From assembly GCF_020379485.1 (NCBI RefSeq), contig NC_063448.1, forward strand, positions 49,609,218-49,673,217: a stretch of 64,000 bases of DNA. The letters are read 5' to 3'. Both the position numbers and the translations under genes were made by a program. Numbering within the stretch: position 1 is the first letter of the stretch; each line of letters begins with the position of its first letter. Source of the DNA: Brassica napus (taxonomy: Eukaryota > Streptophyta > Magnoliopsida > Brassicales > Brassicaceae). Below, one piece after another: positions 11,040 through 22,600 of this stretch. The notes under the pieces are model-generated. The model was not told the DNA's origin. It made no database searches and was given only the letters and a program-made list of their open reading frames with translations.

Positions 11040-11590
11040 AAAATAGAATCATTGCTCTCAACATGGTTATAATCAATTAAGAACTCAAATCAACATGAAA
11101 ATGAAAGGCGAAATCGAGTTGTGATAAAAAAAAAACCAAATTGAAAAAAATTCTCAATCCCAAAATCATCTCAAATCCTGTTCCAAACTCGTTGATCACA
11201 GACAATTGTGTTCTATTCCATGTTTAAACATCTGTTTCATGCATATTTTATCAAGGAATCAACACGGAAATAAGAAATTCACAAAACCCAAAAAATTGCT
11301 CAAGAACACGATTTCAGAATGTGGAGATTCGCGGAGTATACCTGTCTTAGGGTGAAAACGAGTGTAGGAATCAGGTAGATCTCGAAAAATCAAGGGGAAT
11401 AGAGCCCAAAATTGTTCAAATCGGATGATTATAGAGAGAGAAAAAGGGGGGGGGGGGGGTCGAATTATAGGGAAATCGGAGGGGATAAGAGTTCTGAGGT
11501 TTTGATCCAAAAAGTTCGGGTTTTGCCTTATAATTCTGTTTCCCGCACACGCATCGATCAATGCGTTTTTGTACAAATAAGGATCGATCG
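11040..11590. other. Unrelated sequence replacing the TNPD 3' end in element B
   Basis: It shares nothing with the matching part of element C. It contains a run of 14 G (11446-11459), a GAGAGAGA tract and no convincing ORF. On the minus strand the part around 11260-11390 looks like a leader and intron of an ordinary gene, so capture of a host fragment is possible; I do not recognise the gene. Confidence 0.5.
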
Positions 11591-12065
11591 ATGCGTTTAA
11601 AAAAAGGCTCCCGAGATTTTGTTCGATCCATCGATGGGATAATCTAATCGATCGATCACATTGTTACGCTTTGGTCCATCTTAGTGATCGATCGATGCGT
11701 TTTCGGACATATATCCATCGATCGATCCGTTTATAAAAAAACTTACACGATTTTCCGAGGACATTCCAAGGAACGTTTGAGATTCTCGATCGATCGATGG
11801 GATAGTCAAATCGATCGATCACATTGTTACGCTTTGGTCCATCTTAGTGATCGATCGATGCGTTTTTGGATATATATACATCGATCGATCCGTTTATAAA
11901 AAAAGGTACGAGATTTTCCGAGGACATTCCAAGGAACGCTTGAGATTCTCGATCGATCGATGGGATAATCTAATCGATCGATCACATTGTTACGCTTTGG
12001 TCCATCTTAGTGATCGATCGATGCGTTTTTGGATATATATACATCGATCGATCCGTTTATAAAAA
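11590..12065. repeat. Tandem 163-bp repeat carrying GATCGATCGATG motifs
   Basis: Unit starts (TGATCGATCGATGCG) at 11685, 11848 and 12011 are each exactly 163 bp apart, with a partial unit upstream. Each unit contains GATCGATCGATGCG, the inverted CATCGATCGATC, a short CCGAGGACATTCCAAGG stretch and a CATTGTTACGCTTTGG stretch. Shorter copies of the GATCGATCGATG pair return in the 3' array at about 14190-14240 and 14418-14460. Confidence 0.88.
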
Positions 12066-12094
12066 AAAAATTGACGTATTGAGACCCCAAACAC

Positions 12095-12625
12095 TAGTTC
12101 TTTGGAATTTCCTCGGAATATTCCGACGGAATTCCGAGGAAGAAGAGGGTTTCCTCGGAATTCCCTCGGAATAATCCGAGGAAATTCCGAGGAAATAGGG
12201 TTTTTAAACAGAAAACAACGTTTTGCGGTTTGAATAACACCTATATAACCCTTATTAAGTGTCTTACGTTCATTATGAAGTCAAAAATTTGTTCCTTACC
12301 GTATAATTAACACTTTTCCGATTGTATGAACGAAATCCCACAACATAAGAGAAACACTTATACCTTTTAATGAACGGTAAAGGGAATACTTTCAATTAGT
12401 TTTGAAATTTGTTATTTCATGGTTTATGCTCATCTATACAAAGAATCCTCAATGGTATGCATTACAATTGTATAAGAAATGAAATACGGCAAAAAAAAAT
12501 TGATGTTTTGAAACCCCAAACACTAGTTCCTCGGTATTTCCTCGGAATATTTTCATTTTACCAGGCAAATATTTCGCGAAAATTGAAATTAGAATTCCGA
12601 CGGAATTCCGACGGATAATGTCCGT
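12095..12625. repeat. Internal subfamily-1 motif cluster upstream of TNPA, element B
   Basis: TTCCTCGGAATATTCCGACGG-type motifs occur at about 12105-12200 and 12525-12625. They flank one unit of a roughly 430-bp spacer that begins AACAACGTTTTGCGG; element C has two such units. The cluster ends just before the pyrimidine-rich leader of TNPA. Confidence 0.8.
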
Positions 12626-12639
12626 CGGACCCTAGGTTT

Positions 12640-14008
12640 TATAACCACGAGCCCTTTCTTCTTCCCCATTTCTCTCTTCTTCCTCTGCGCGACTCCTCTC
12701 TTCTCTCCGGCGATTTCCCCCTGAAATCCGACGATATCTCCGGCGATCTCCCCCTTCTCTTACACAAATCATGTAAGGACCCTATCCCACTCTCTTAGGT
12801 TCTATTTGTTAGGTTTTTGTGTAGTTTTTATAGATTTTTGTTAGGGTGATTGGTTAGGATTGTGATTTGGTTGTATAATAGGTTTAGAATTGTGATTTGG
12901 TTGAATAATTTGTTTTGTTGAATTGATTTAGAATTTTTTTAGAATTTTTTTATTTTTTTTGTATTTATAAAATCGATTTTTGTATATAAAATCAATTTTT
13001 GTATTTTACAAAACGATTTTTCTATATAAATTCGATTTTTTGGATTTTACAAAACATTTTTAATATCTATAAAACTTTTTTGTGATTAAAAACTATTATT
13101 TGGGATTTAAAAATATTTTTAATATATATATATATATTATTAAAACTATTTTTTGTAATTATTAAACTATTTTTTATTTATTAAAACTATTTTTTGTTTA
13201 TTAAAACTATTTTTATATATTTATTAAATATTTTTAATATCTATAAATCCTTTTTTGTGATTAAATTATTTGGGATTTTTTTTTAAAAAAAAAATTAATT
13301 TATATATTTCTGTATTTATTAAATATATTTTTTTAATTTACAGGTCTCATGATGATCAGACCCAGCCTCGACAGCGTCGTGGTCGTGGTGGTACGGGGAG
13401 CCAGAATTTCTAATGTTTCTTTAATTTATGTTTTTTTTTCAAGGCGGCAGAAAATGATGGCGAGTCGGTTGATGATCTCCCCCTAATGAGGAGGGCGTAT
13501 ACCAACAAGAAGACCGGCCAGATTGATGACGGTCTTGTGAGGGACGTGGTCGACCTGGTCCAAACTCAGGTGGTAGACGAAGTGTCTCAGCTTCAAACCG
13601 AGGATGACGCTTCGACGGCTTCGACCAACTTGTCCCGGTTTCGAATCAACGAAATCGTTGAATCCGTAAGTTTTTTTTTTTTAAAGTTCAATTCATTTAT
13701 TTCTTGGTTTAAATTTGTAAATTTGGCTATTTTCTATTCAGTCGGTTCCAAAGAAGAAGGGACGTTTGGTCGGTTTTGGTCGTCGCACCCGGTCGGTTCC
13801 TCCTTCTTTTGCACCACCGCCCTTTGTTGATCCAGAAGTACTTACGGCTCAGTTGAATGACAAGGATGATCGCATATCTTTGTTGGAGACCCAGATGGCG
13901 GCTCAACAGGCGGGCTATGAGGCACAGAGGAGGCTGAACCAGCAAATGATGGAGATGATGCAGAGGATGTACCCGAACGAGGTGTTCCCGGACGTGCCAG
14001 ACCCGTAG
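12640..14008 (+). pseudogene. TNPA-like (Ptta/En/Spm family) gene of element B, central exons deleted
   Basis: The leader exon ends ...CAT|GTAAGG (donor at 12773). The next exon starts at 13344, so the start codon is formed across the junction (AT|G), giving a start followed by an Arg/Gly-rich stretch (RQRRGRGG). At 13404/13405 about 915 bp present in element C (45547-46461) are missing, joining the exon to intron sequence and producing a stop within a few codons. Downstream exons survive: a stretch with VQTQVVDEVSQLQTEDDAS (about 13441-13663), and a final exon (13742-14008) with a basic start (KKKGR) and a Gln/Met-rich coiled coil that would serve multimerisation. Confidence 0.85.
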
Positions 14009-14159
14009 TTTTTTTTTTCCAAAAACTCGGAATGTTTTATTTTTATTTGTGAAACTTTGAATATTAATTAATATGATTTCAATTTTAATTTTAATTTTAT
14101 ATTTTCGAATTTAAATTTCAAAAATTTTATTTTTTTAAAAAAATTAATATTTTTTACAT

Positions 14160-14705
14160 TCCGAGGAAATTAATTATATTTTTTACTCGATCGATCGATG
14201 CGTTTTTGGACATAAATCCATCGATCGATCTGTTTATAAAAAAACGTTCGGAATATACCGAGGGACATCTTCCTCGGAATATACCGAGGGACACCTTTCC
14301 TCGGAATATACCGAGGGACCTGTTCCTCGGAATATACCGAGGGACATGTTCCTCGGAATATACCGAGGGACATGTTCCTCGGAATATTCCGAAGAAAGGT
14401 GTCCCTCGGTATATTCCGATCGATCGATGGATATATGTCCAAAAACGCATCGATCGATGAACTTCCGAGGAAATATCCCGACGAAGTTCTCCCTCGGTAT
14501 ATTCCGAGGAGATTTCCGACAAACTTGTGATCCTCGGAATTTCCTCGGAAATTTGTTTCCTCGGAATTCCGTCGGAAAATTCCGAGGGATTTCCGAGGAA
14601 AGAAGAAATTCCGAGGATTATTTCCGAGGACTTGTTTCGTCGGTATGTTGTCGGAATAACGTTATTCCGACGAAATTCCGACGATTTTTTTTCTCAGTAT
14701 CCTTG
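14160..14705. repeat. 3' subterminal array of element B with palindromic CCTCGG...CCGAGG units
   Basis: Near-tandem units of 26-27 bp, TTCCTCGGAATATACCGAGG plus a short spacer, lie at about 14270-14400. They are flanked by GATCGATCGATG pairs and then by mixed TTCCGAGGAA and CGTCGGAA motifs up to the terminal repeat. Each unit is itself an imperfect palindrome. Confidence 0.88.
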
Positions 14706-14724
14706 CTGTTTTCTTGTAGTGTCA

Positions 14725-15560
14725 GAGAAGCTAGTGGACGTATAGTGCCAGACTATCTAGGTAAGTTATCATAAATCTGTACTGATTAATGTAGTAAGAT
14801 CTATTAATTTGTCCATCTATCATTTTTATCCATATATTTTGTTTAGATGATCCATCTATATAATCTATTTAGATGTTGTTCTGTGACTTCTATCTGTTGA
14901 ACTAGTCATCAATGCTCCAACAAACTTTGGTTAACATCTTTAATGAAGTAGTGAAAAAATAGATGTTGTTCAAAATTGTTTATTTCTCCACTGGCAAAAT
15001 ATAATTTCAAAGTTTTAACGAAAAAATATTTTTAAAAAATTTTAACGGAAAATATTATCTTACAAATTACATATGGTGGAAAATATAATTTTGCCGTTGT
15101 ATTTTTTTACGGTTTCAGCTGAAAATGTTGTTTTGTAGTTTTGGCGAGAAAATGTAACTTTCATTTTTGGTGGGAAAATATGTTTTGTGGAAAATGAGTT
15201 TTTGCGGGAAAATTTTCTTTATGCGGTTTTAGTGAAAAATGTGTTATGCAATTTTGGCGAGAAAATGTAGTTTTACGATTTGAAAAAAAATGCATATTTG
15301 TGGTTTTAGTGGAAAATATAATTGTAAGGTTTTGCGAAAAATGTAATTTTATAGTTTTTTAAGAATACATATTATGATTATTTTGTGTATAAGTTTAAAT
15401 TTAAGTATTTTATTTGGATAAAAGTGAATTTGTCTTTTGTTATTGAGAACATAGTCATCTTCATCCATATGCACTAATTTAATCTAATTTTAAACTAAAA
15501 TTTTTAAAATTACTTGGATAGATCATTTTGATGATATTTATTTTAACACAAAACAAACAT
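14725..15560. other. Spacer with degenerate GGCGAGAAAATGT-type repeats
   Basis: No gene is seen. Between about 15010 and 15365 variants of TTTTGGCGAGAAAATGT recur every 28-33 bases, forming a decayed minisatellite. Confidence 0.5.
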
Positions 15561-15570
15561 CAATTTTCAT

Positions 15571-16813
15571 GGGAAATTGCCAAATATACCATTTTCAAAG
15601 TACCACTTAAATCATCAATTCTAAACCCTAAACCATGAAACATCAACTCTAAACCCTAAACCCAGAAACATCAATTCTAAACCCTAAACCCTAAACCTTC
15701 AAATCTACATCCTAAAACATCAACTCTAAACCCTAAACGTAAACACTAAACCCTAAATATAAACTTAAAATATCAACTTTAAACCATAAATCATCAACCC
15801 TAAACCCTAAACCAAGAAACATCAACTCTAAATCCTAAACCCCGAAACATCAACTCTAAACCCCAAACCCTAAACCTTCAAATCTAAACCCTAAAACATC
15901 AACTCTAAACCCTAAACGTAAAATTAAACCCTAAACGTAAACTTAAACCCTAAACCCTATATTTTTCTGAAATTCGAACCCTAAACCCTAAAACCCTAAA
16001 ACCTTCAAATCTAAACTCTAAAACATCAACTCTAAACCCTAAACGTAAAGCCTAAACCCTAAAACCCTAAACCTTCAAATCTAAACCCCAAAACATCAAC
16101 TCTAAGGTTTTAGGGTTTAGGGTTTAGGATTTAGGGTTTAGAGTTGAAGGTTTAGGATTTAGAGTTGAAAGTTTAGGGTTTAGGGTTTAGAGTTGATGTT
16201 TTAGGGTTTAGGGTTAATTTTTTAGGGTTTAGGGTTTAGAGTTTACTTTTTAGGGTTTAGGGTTTAGTGTTGATAGTTTAGGGTTTAGTGTTGAAGTTTA
16301 GGGTTTAGGGTTTAGGGTTAATGTTTTAGGGCTTAGAGTTGAAGGTTTAGGGTTTAGGGTTTAGAGTTGATGTTTTGGGGTTTAGGGTTTAGAGTTGATG
16401 TTTCAGGGTTTTGGGTTCTTATTTAAAAAAAAAAATAGGGTTTAGGATTGAAGGTTTAGGGTTTAGGGTTTAGAGCTGATGTTTTGGGGTTTAGGGATTA
16501 GAGTTGATGTTTCAGGGTTTAGGATTCGTATTTAAAAAAAAATAGGGTTTAAGATTGATGGTTTAGGGTTTAGAGTTGAGTTTTAAGGTTTAGGGGTTGA
16601 ATTTCAAAATAGTATAATTCGAAAAAAATTAAAAAAATTATTTTTTATTTTTTTGGATTTTTTTTATTTAAATATTTACTTATTATATGTATAAAGAACA
16701 AGGGTATAAGAGTCTTTTGTCATTTATTGAAGAAAATATTTTTGAAAATGTATCTTTGATGGTGGTAAAAATAAATAGTGGTTGCATAAAAGTGGTAAAC
16801 ATGTAATTTCTCC
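15571..16813. mobile_element. Mutator-like non-autonomous element, copy 2, filled with telomere-like motifs
   Basis: The exact 9-bp target duplication AATTTTCAT lies at 15562-15570 and 16814-16822. The left end GGGAAATTGCCAAATATACC and the right end (complement GGAGAAATTACATGTTTACC) are imperfect terminal inverted repeats. The body (about 15600-16600) is made of AAACCCTAAACCCTAAA motifs in the left half and their complement TTTAGGGTTTAGGG in the right half, so the interior is itself a large inverted repeat. No ORF is credible. Confidence 0.85.
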
Positions 16814-16822
16814 AATTTTCAT

Positions 16823-17670
16823 TTGTATTCGGATGATCCATTGGAATGGAAAAACAAACATGTCCTATACATATACTCTAAGCAGCTGGATTCATGGCCA
16901 ATCCAATTATTTTTGGGAATCTAAATCTCACAATAATCCCTACTTTTCTGTTAGATTTCTTCATTGAGTAATATGTATTTTGGTATCACAATGCGAACGA
17001 CTCGTATTTGATGATAATATGTGCGCTCGCAAATTCTGAAATAGCTTTTAGTGTTTTAGTGATTAAATAGTACATCAATCTCTCACGTTTTTTTTTTTTT
17101 TTTTTTTTCTCTCTCTCTCACGTTTTTTCTCTCACGTATTTAAAACTTTAGTTTCTACTATTTATGCCATTCATCATATTCATTAAAATTTCACGTTTCA
17201 CGTTTTTAAAAATTATTCCACTATATATAGAGAAGGTTACATAAAAAGACACATTTCGTCTTTTCTTTGCAGCAAAAGACATATTATGCTTTTGGCACGC
17301 TTTACTTGTACGACTTGGTATATTCGAAACCAAATACCCTTGTCTTATTTTTAGAAGGAAGCAACTATCAAAGTAGTTATTTCCTTTTATGTTAATAAAT
17401 TAAACGATGCGTTTTGCTAGGATATGATGGTTACAAAGTCGTGGATATGAAATAGTGGTTATGCGTGTATGTTAGAAACGCATTGTCATTGTTGTGGACG
17501 TGATTGTTGTGGTTAGGATACAAAAGATACAAAGTTTTTAGCACATATAGTATGGATGTGATACAGTGGATACCTCAAATATCTTAACTTGATAAGCATA
17601 CATAATATTTGATAATATAAAAGACTTTAAAACCGCATATATTACAAAAACATACATGATATTCGGGAAG
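16823..17670. other. Intergenic, no gene seen
   Basis: AT-rich DNA with a T-run followed by CTCTCTCTC at about 17085-17120. No supported coding region. Confidence 0.5.
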
Positions 17671-17749
17671 AGGATGCATGGACAGGAGTGATGTTTCCAA
17701 GTCCGTAACTACGAACTTCATATCCATACCACACAACCTAATTTACGGT

Positions 17750-17962
17750 ATCTATCGTCACCAAAGTTTCCACCTCTGTATCCACTTTCGTATCCACCGT
17801 CTTTGTATCCATAACCACCATAACCTCCACTCCGGTATCAACTACCATCTCCACCTCCGTATCCCCCCTACTCTCCCGTCTTCCACCTCCACCGTATCCA
17901 CCATCATCTCCTCATCTCAAGCAACCACCTTACTATCCACCATCTTCATATCCATAACCACT
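17750..17962 (-). pseudogene. Relic of a glycine/tyrosine-rich protein gene
   Basis: On the minus strand GGT/GGA/TAT-rich codons give fragments such as GYGYEDGG, GGYGGGGRRES and GYGGYGYKDGGYESGYRGG, in more than one frame and with stops. This is the composition of plant glycine-rich proteins (cell-wall or RNA-binding types). No start, signal peptide or intact frame is visible, so it is a relic at best; simple repeat bias could explain part of it. Confidence 0.4.
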
Positions 17963-18214
17963 TTCCTAAGTCATCATAATTAGTCTCGTCAGAACTCAAA
18001 TCTCCTTAGCAACTCCACCACAATCCCAAATCTCCGCTCAAGCTTGAAAAGCTCGCTGCTCTCAACTTCAGTCTCAATTCGAACCTTCTTGACAGAATAA
18101 TTGCCTTAGTCACCGGAGCTGGATTTTGGAATTCACTCTCCTCTGTGACTTCACAGAACTCTCCAAATCTCCTCCGCTCAAGCCCAAAAAACTCTCCGCT
18201 CACTACAAGAAAAC

Positions 18215-18640
18215 GCAATAATAACGACGACGGTTTTCGTAGTTATTTCGTCGTAAAATAGGGTTTCCAAGGAATTGACTACGAAAGCCATTTCGTCGTT
18301 AAACGTTTGTCGTAACGCATATTCCTCGTTAATTCGTCGTAACTTTACAAAGAAATCTTTCGTCGTAAAGTGGGGTCAACAATTTCCTCGTAAAAGACAC
18401 GTAAACTTCTTCGTCGTAAAGAACACGTAAATCATTTCCTCGTAAAAAGCACGTAAATCATTTCCTCGTAAAAAAACACGTAAATAATTCCTCGTAAAGT
18501 ACACGTAAATGTTATCCTCGTAAAGTACACGTAAACTATTTCCTCGTAAAGAAGACGCTCAGTTTCGTCGTCGTTTTCTCGGTAATAATTTTTAGTTTCC
18601 TCGTTAATTAGACGTAAATTAGCTACGAATTTGTTTCGAT
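18215..18640. repeat. Subfamily-2 3' subterminal array, element D
   Basis: TTTCGTCGTAAA and TTTCCTCGTAAA alternate with spacers such as AGCACGTAAATCA every 20-30 bases. Confidence 0.85.
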
Positions 18641-18834
18641 TCTTTATTTTTTGCAAAAACAAAAATATAATCAAATATACTTTTAAATATATTTCAAAAT
18701 TCTTAAAAATAAAAATAATATAAATAAATATGAAAATATTTTATAAATATTTAAGTTTCAAATTTTTGATATAAAATTAAAAGAAGAAAAAAAAACTAGG
18801 GGTTGTTGGAGGGGCGGAGCTCGTCGAAGAACTC

Positions 18835-19120
18835 CTAACTCCTCCTCTGCACATCTTCTTCATTGTGGGATGGCTCTGGAATGGGATTTTGTGTCCGCAT
18901 CTGTGCCACCATGGCCTCCACCTGAGGATTTCCAGACGCCAGAACGTCTAGAATACCCTCAAATGAAGGCATACGGGCTGTAAACGCAGACCGCGTCGAG
19001 TTCAACTCGGAACACAGCTCAGTGACTTCATCAGTCCGTCTCTGACCATAAGATGATGTCGTTCTTGGGACATCGTTGACGGAACCAATCCCCAACATAC
19101 GTCCCTTTTTCTTAGGGACA
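18835..19120 (-). pseudogene. Last exon of element D's TNPA, cut off by element E
   Basis: It reads from CCTAAGAAAAAGGGACG at the E boundary ([14 protein letters not shown]..) to the stop at 18835. It is homologous to the last exon in E (25329-25658), but shorter at the Gln-rich part. Its first bases and splice acceptor lie on the far side of E at 26204-26211, so E inserted five bases into this exon. Confidence 0.85.
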
Positions 19121-19134
19121 CACTACAAGAAAAC

Positions 19135-19460
19135 GTGCCCATAACAACGAACATTTACGACGAAAATATTTCGTCGTAAATTTACATGGTCTTTACAACG
19201 AAATTACGAGGAATCTAACTTTCGTCGTAAACGCCATGTAAATTTCCGACGAACTGATTTCGTCGTAAATTCCATGTAAGTTTACGACGAATGTACGTGG
19301 AATGAGAAATACGTCGTAATCATTACATCGACATTACAACGAAGCATGTTACCGTTATATTTAGGTGAAAACGTGTATTCAATGGGCTTTAACTTACCTA
19401 ATTTCGTCGTAAAGTTGTTGTAAATAATATGTTAAAATCATGTAAAATCCATGTAAAATA
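19135..19460. repeat. Subfamily-2 5' subterminal array, element E
   Basis: Repeated TTTACGACGAAA, TTTCGTCGTAAA and ACGAGGAAT-type motifs run from the terminal repeat to just before the TNPD TATA box. Confidence 0.85.
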
Positions 19461-19511
19461 TTCCTTGTAAAATCGTTGTTATATTTCAACTACCCAACTC
19501 GAAAATTTCTC

Positions 19512-19520
19512 TATATATAT
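19512..19520 (+). promoter_or_regulatory. TATA box of TNPD, element E
   Basis: TATATATAT lies about 105 bases before the ATG at 19625, followed by a C/T-rich and then A-rich leader. Confidence 0.6.
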
Positions 19521-19624
19521 GTCATTTCCCACAACTCTCTTCCTCACAACACACAAACGGGAGAAAAAAAAATCCGAAAAAAAAATCAGAAAAAAAAAGA
19601 TTTCAAAAAAAAATCTAAGAAAAA

Positions 19625-22600
19625 ATGGCCGGTGGCGGTAGTATTTACGAGTTACGGAGTTGGATGTATTTGCACAAAGATTCCGACGGGAGGGTGACGA
19701 ACGCATTTCTGAGCGGGCTAGAGACATTCATGCACCAGGCGGGCTGTACACCGATCACACAGGAAAGCGGTAAGATGTTCTGCCCCTGTCGGAAATGCAA
19801 GAATTCAAAATTTGCACGTAGTGAAACTGTATGGAAGCATTTAGTAAACAGAGGATTTACACCACAGTACTACATTTGGTATCAACATGGAGAGGGTTAT
19901 GGGGGAAATGAAGCTAGTAGTAGTAATAATAATTTTGAGGATGGTCATCATAGTGAAGAACCGAATCATTTGCATAATGAATATAATTATCATCAAGATC
20001 ATGAGCAGATGGTAGATCATGATAGGGTTCAAGATATGATTAGTGATGCATTTTTAGAAACAACTACAACAATAGCTGATGGAACTGGAAATGTAGAAGA
20101 ACCTAATTTGGATGCAAAAAGGTTTTATGAAATGCTAGATGCTGCAAATCAACCAATCTACACTGGTTGTAGAGAAGGTCTCTCTAAATTGTCTCTAGCA
20201 GCTAGGATGATGAATATTAAAACGGATCATAATTTACCTGAGAATTGCATGGATGCATGGGCGGAGTTGTTTAAAGAGTATTTGCCAGAAGACAACGTGT
20301 CTGCTGAATCTTATTATGAGATTCAGAAATTGGTTTATAGTCTTGGGTTGCCTTCGGAGATGATTGATGTTTGCATCGACAACTGCATGATCTACTGGAA
20401 AGAAGATGACAAGTTAGAAGAGTGTCGATTCTGCAAAAAACCACGATTCAAACCGCAAGGCCGTGGGAGGAATAGGGTACCGTACCAAAGGATGTGGTAC
20501 CTACCAATTACAGACAGATTGAAAAGATTATATCAATCTGAGAGGACTGCTGCATCGATGAGGTGGCATGCGGAACATGTCCAGAGAGATGGTGAGGTTG
20601 CACATCCATCAGACGCAAGAGCGTGGAAACATTTCAACAAGGTACACGCAGATTTTGCTACAAATATTCGGAATGTCTATCTTGGGTTATGCACCGATGG
20701 ATTTAGTCCATTTGGAATGTCTGGTAGACAATATTCTTTGTGGCCAGTCATTCTTACGCCGTACAATTTACCGCCGGATATGTGCATGGAACAAGAATTT
20801 CTATTTTTGACCATATTAATCCCTGGGCCGAAGCATCCAAAACGGTCTCTTGATGTTTTTCTTCAACCGTTGATAGAAGAGCTAAAGCAATTGTGGTCAG
20901 AAGGGGTGAGGACGTACGATTGTTCCTTGAAAAACAATTTTACGATGCGAGCAGTTCTGCTGTGGACGATAAGTGATTTCCCTGCTTATGGGATGTTGTC
21001 TGGCTGGACAACACATGGAAGATTATCTTGTCCATATTGTCTTGGATCGACGGATGCTTTTCAACTGAAGAATGGTAGGAAGAGTTGTTGGTTTGACTGT
21101 CATCGTCGCTTTCTTCCACTTGCCCATCCGTACAGAAGAAATAAGACATTGTTTCGGCACAAAAAAATTGTCAGAGACGGTCCTCCTCCATATCTCACCG
21201 GCCAGCAGATCGAAGCAGACATTGATTATTACGGAGCTCAGGAAACAGTTAAAGTTGGAGGAAATTGGCATGTTCCTGGAAATATGCCTGATGGATATGG
21301 TGTGTCTCACAATTGGCATAAGAAGAGTATATTTTGGGAGCTACCCTATTGGAAGGATCTTCTCTTACGCCACAATCTGGATGTCATGCATATTGAGAAG
21401 AACTTTTTTGAGAACATCATGAATACATTACTTAACGTCCCTGGGAAGACAAAAGATAACAAAAAGTCAAGGATGGACTTACCTGATATTTGCTCAAGAA
21501 GTGAGTTACATATCAAGAGCAATGGAAACGTTCCTGTTCCCATCTTCCGGTTGTCATCAGAAGCCAAAACAACCTTGTTTGACTGGGTTGCATCAGAAGT
21601 TAAGTTTCCTGATGGTTATGTTTCAAATCTGTCAAGATGTGTTGAACGAGGTCAAAAGTTCTCCGGAATGAAGAGTCATGATTGTCATGTGTTTATGCAA
21701 CGACTACTTCCATTTGCTTTTGCCGAGCTCCTTCCAGCAAATGTCCATGAAGCACTTGCAGGTAATTATAAAACGTTAATATATATACATATGTTATGAA
21801 ATGTTATTAATTTGATTACTTTTGCAATATACAGCCATCGGCGCTTTTTTCAGAGATCTCAGCACACGTACGTTCAAGGAAGAAGTCATCGAACAACTTC
21901 ATCATAACATTCCGATCATATTGTGCAACCTGGAGAAGATATTTCCTCCTTCATTTTTTGACGTCATGGAGCATCTAGTTGTCCACCTACCGTATGAAGC
22001 ATTGCTTCGTGGACCTGTTCACAACGGATGGATGTATCCGTATGAGCGACAGATGAAACATTTGAAGGGGAAAGCAAGAAATCTTGCAAAGGTGGAAGGT
22101 TCAATAGTTGCGGGAAGTTTGACAGCCGAAACATCTAACTTCACATCATACTACTTTGCTCCAACTGTTCGTACGAGGAAAAGAGTTCCTAGAAGATATG
22201 ATGATGGTGGAGTACCGACATCATATCCAATTGATGGTGTTCCTGACATTTTCTGCGAAATTGCACGGTTTGGTGGTAAAACGAAAGAAGTATGGTGGTC
22301 ATGTGAAGAGGATAAACATAGTGCCCACACTTATATTCTGCTCAACTGCGAGGATGCAGTGACCCGTTACTTTGAAAGGTAAATATTTTTGTGAATGTTA
22401 ATTATATGAATTGCAGTTAATTATGTATGACTTGATTATTTGTTTAATTTGCAGCATGTTTGTATCTCAAGTTGAAGAAGCAATACCAGGAATATCTGCA
22501 ACTGATGTGGACACACGTAAAGATAAGCACTTTGTCAAGTGGTTAAAATCACAGGTACGTAATATATCTCATACATTGATTAATTAAGTAAGTGTTTTGA

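Larger units (their letters stand above)
7891..14721 (+). mobile_element. CACTA element B, 6.8 kb, subfamily 1
   Basis: It starts CACTACAAGAAAACAGCGG at 7891 and ends with the complementary repeat at 14721, flanked by the target duplication TCA (7888-7890 and 14722-14724). In order it holds a 5' subterminal array, TNPD with two nonsense codons and a lost C-terminus, about 1 kb of unrelated DNA with GATCGATCGATG repeats, an internal motif cluster, TNPA with a deletion, and a 3' subterminal array. Coding lesions make it non-autonomous although both ends look intact. Confidence 0.95.

Noticed and set aside
11259..11576. 105-codon minus-strand frame in the foreign part of B
   Set aside because: Contains a translated poly-G tract (Pro run) and repeat-derived ends; no recognisable protein pattern.
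15590..16600. Telomere or interstitial telomere tract
   Set aside because: Motifs are irregular, inverted at the centre and bounded by transposon ends with a 9-bp target duplication, so not a true telomere.
19841..20032. Ile/Met-rich minus-strand frames at 19841-20032 and 31338-31547 (plus)
   Set aside because: Both are antisense shadows of the Asn/His-rich linker of TNPD in E and D.
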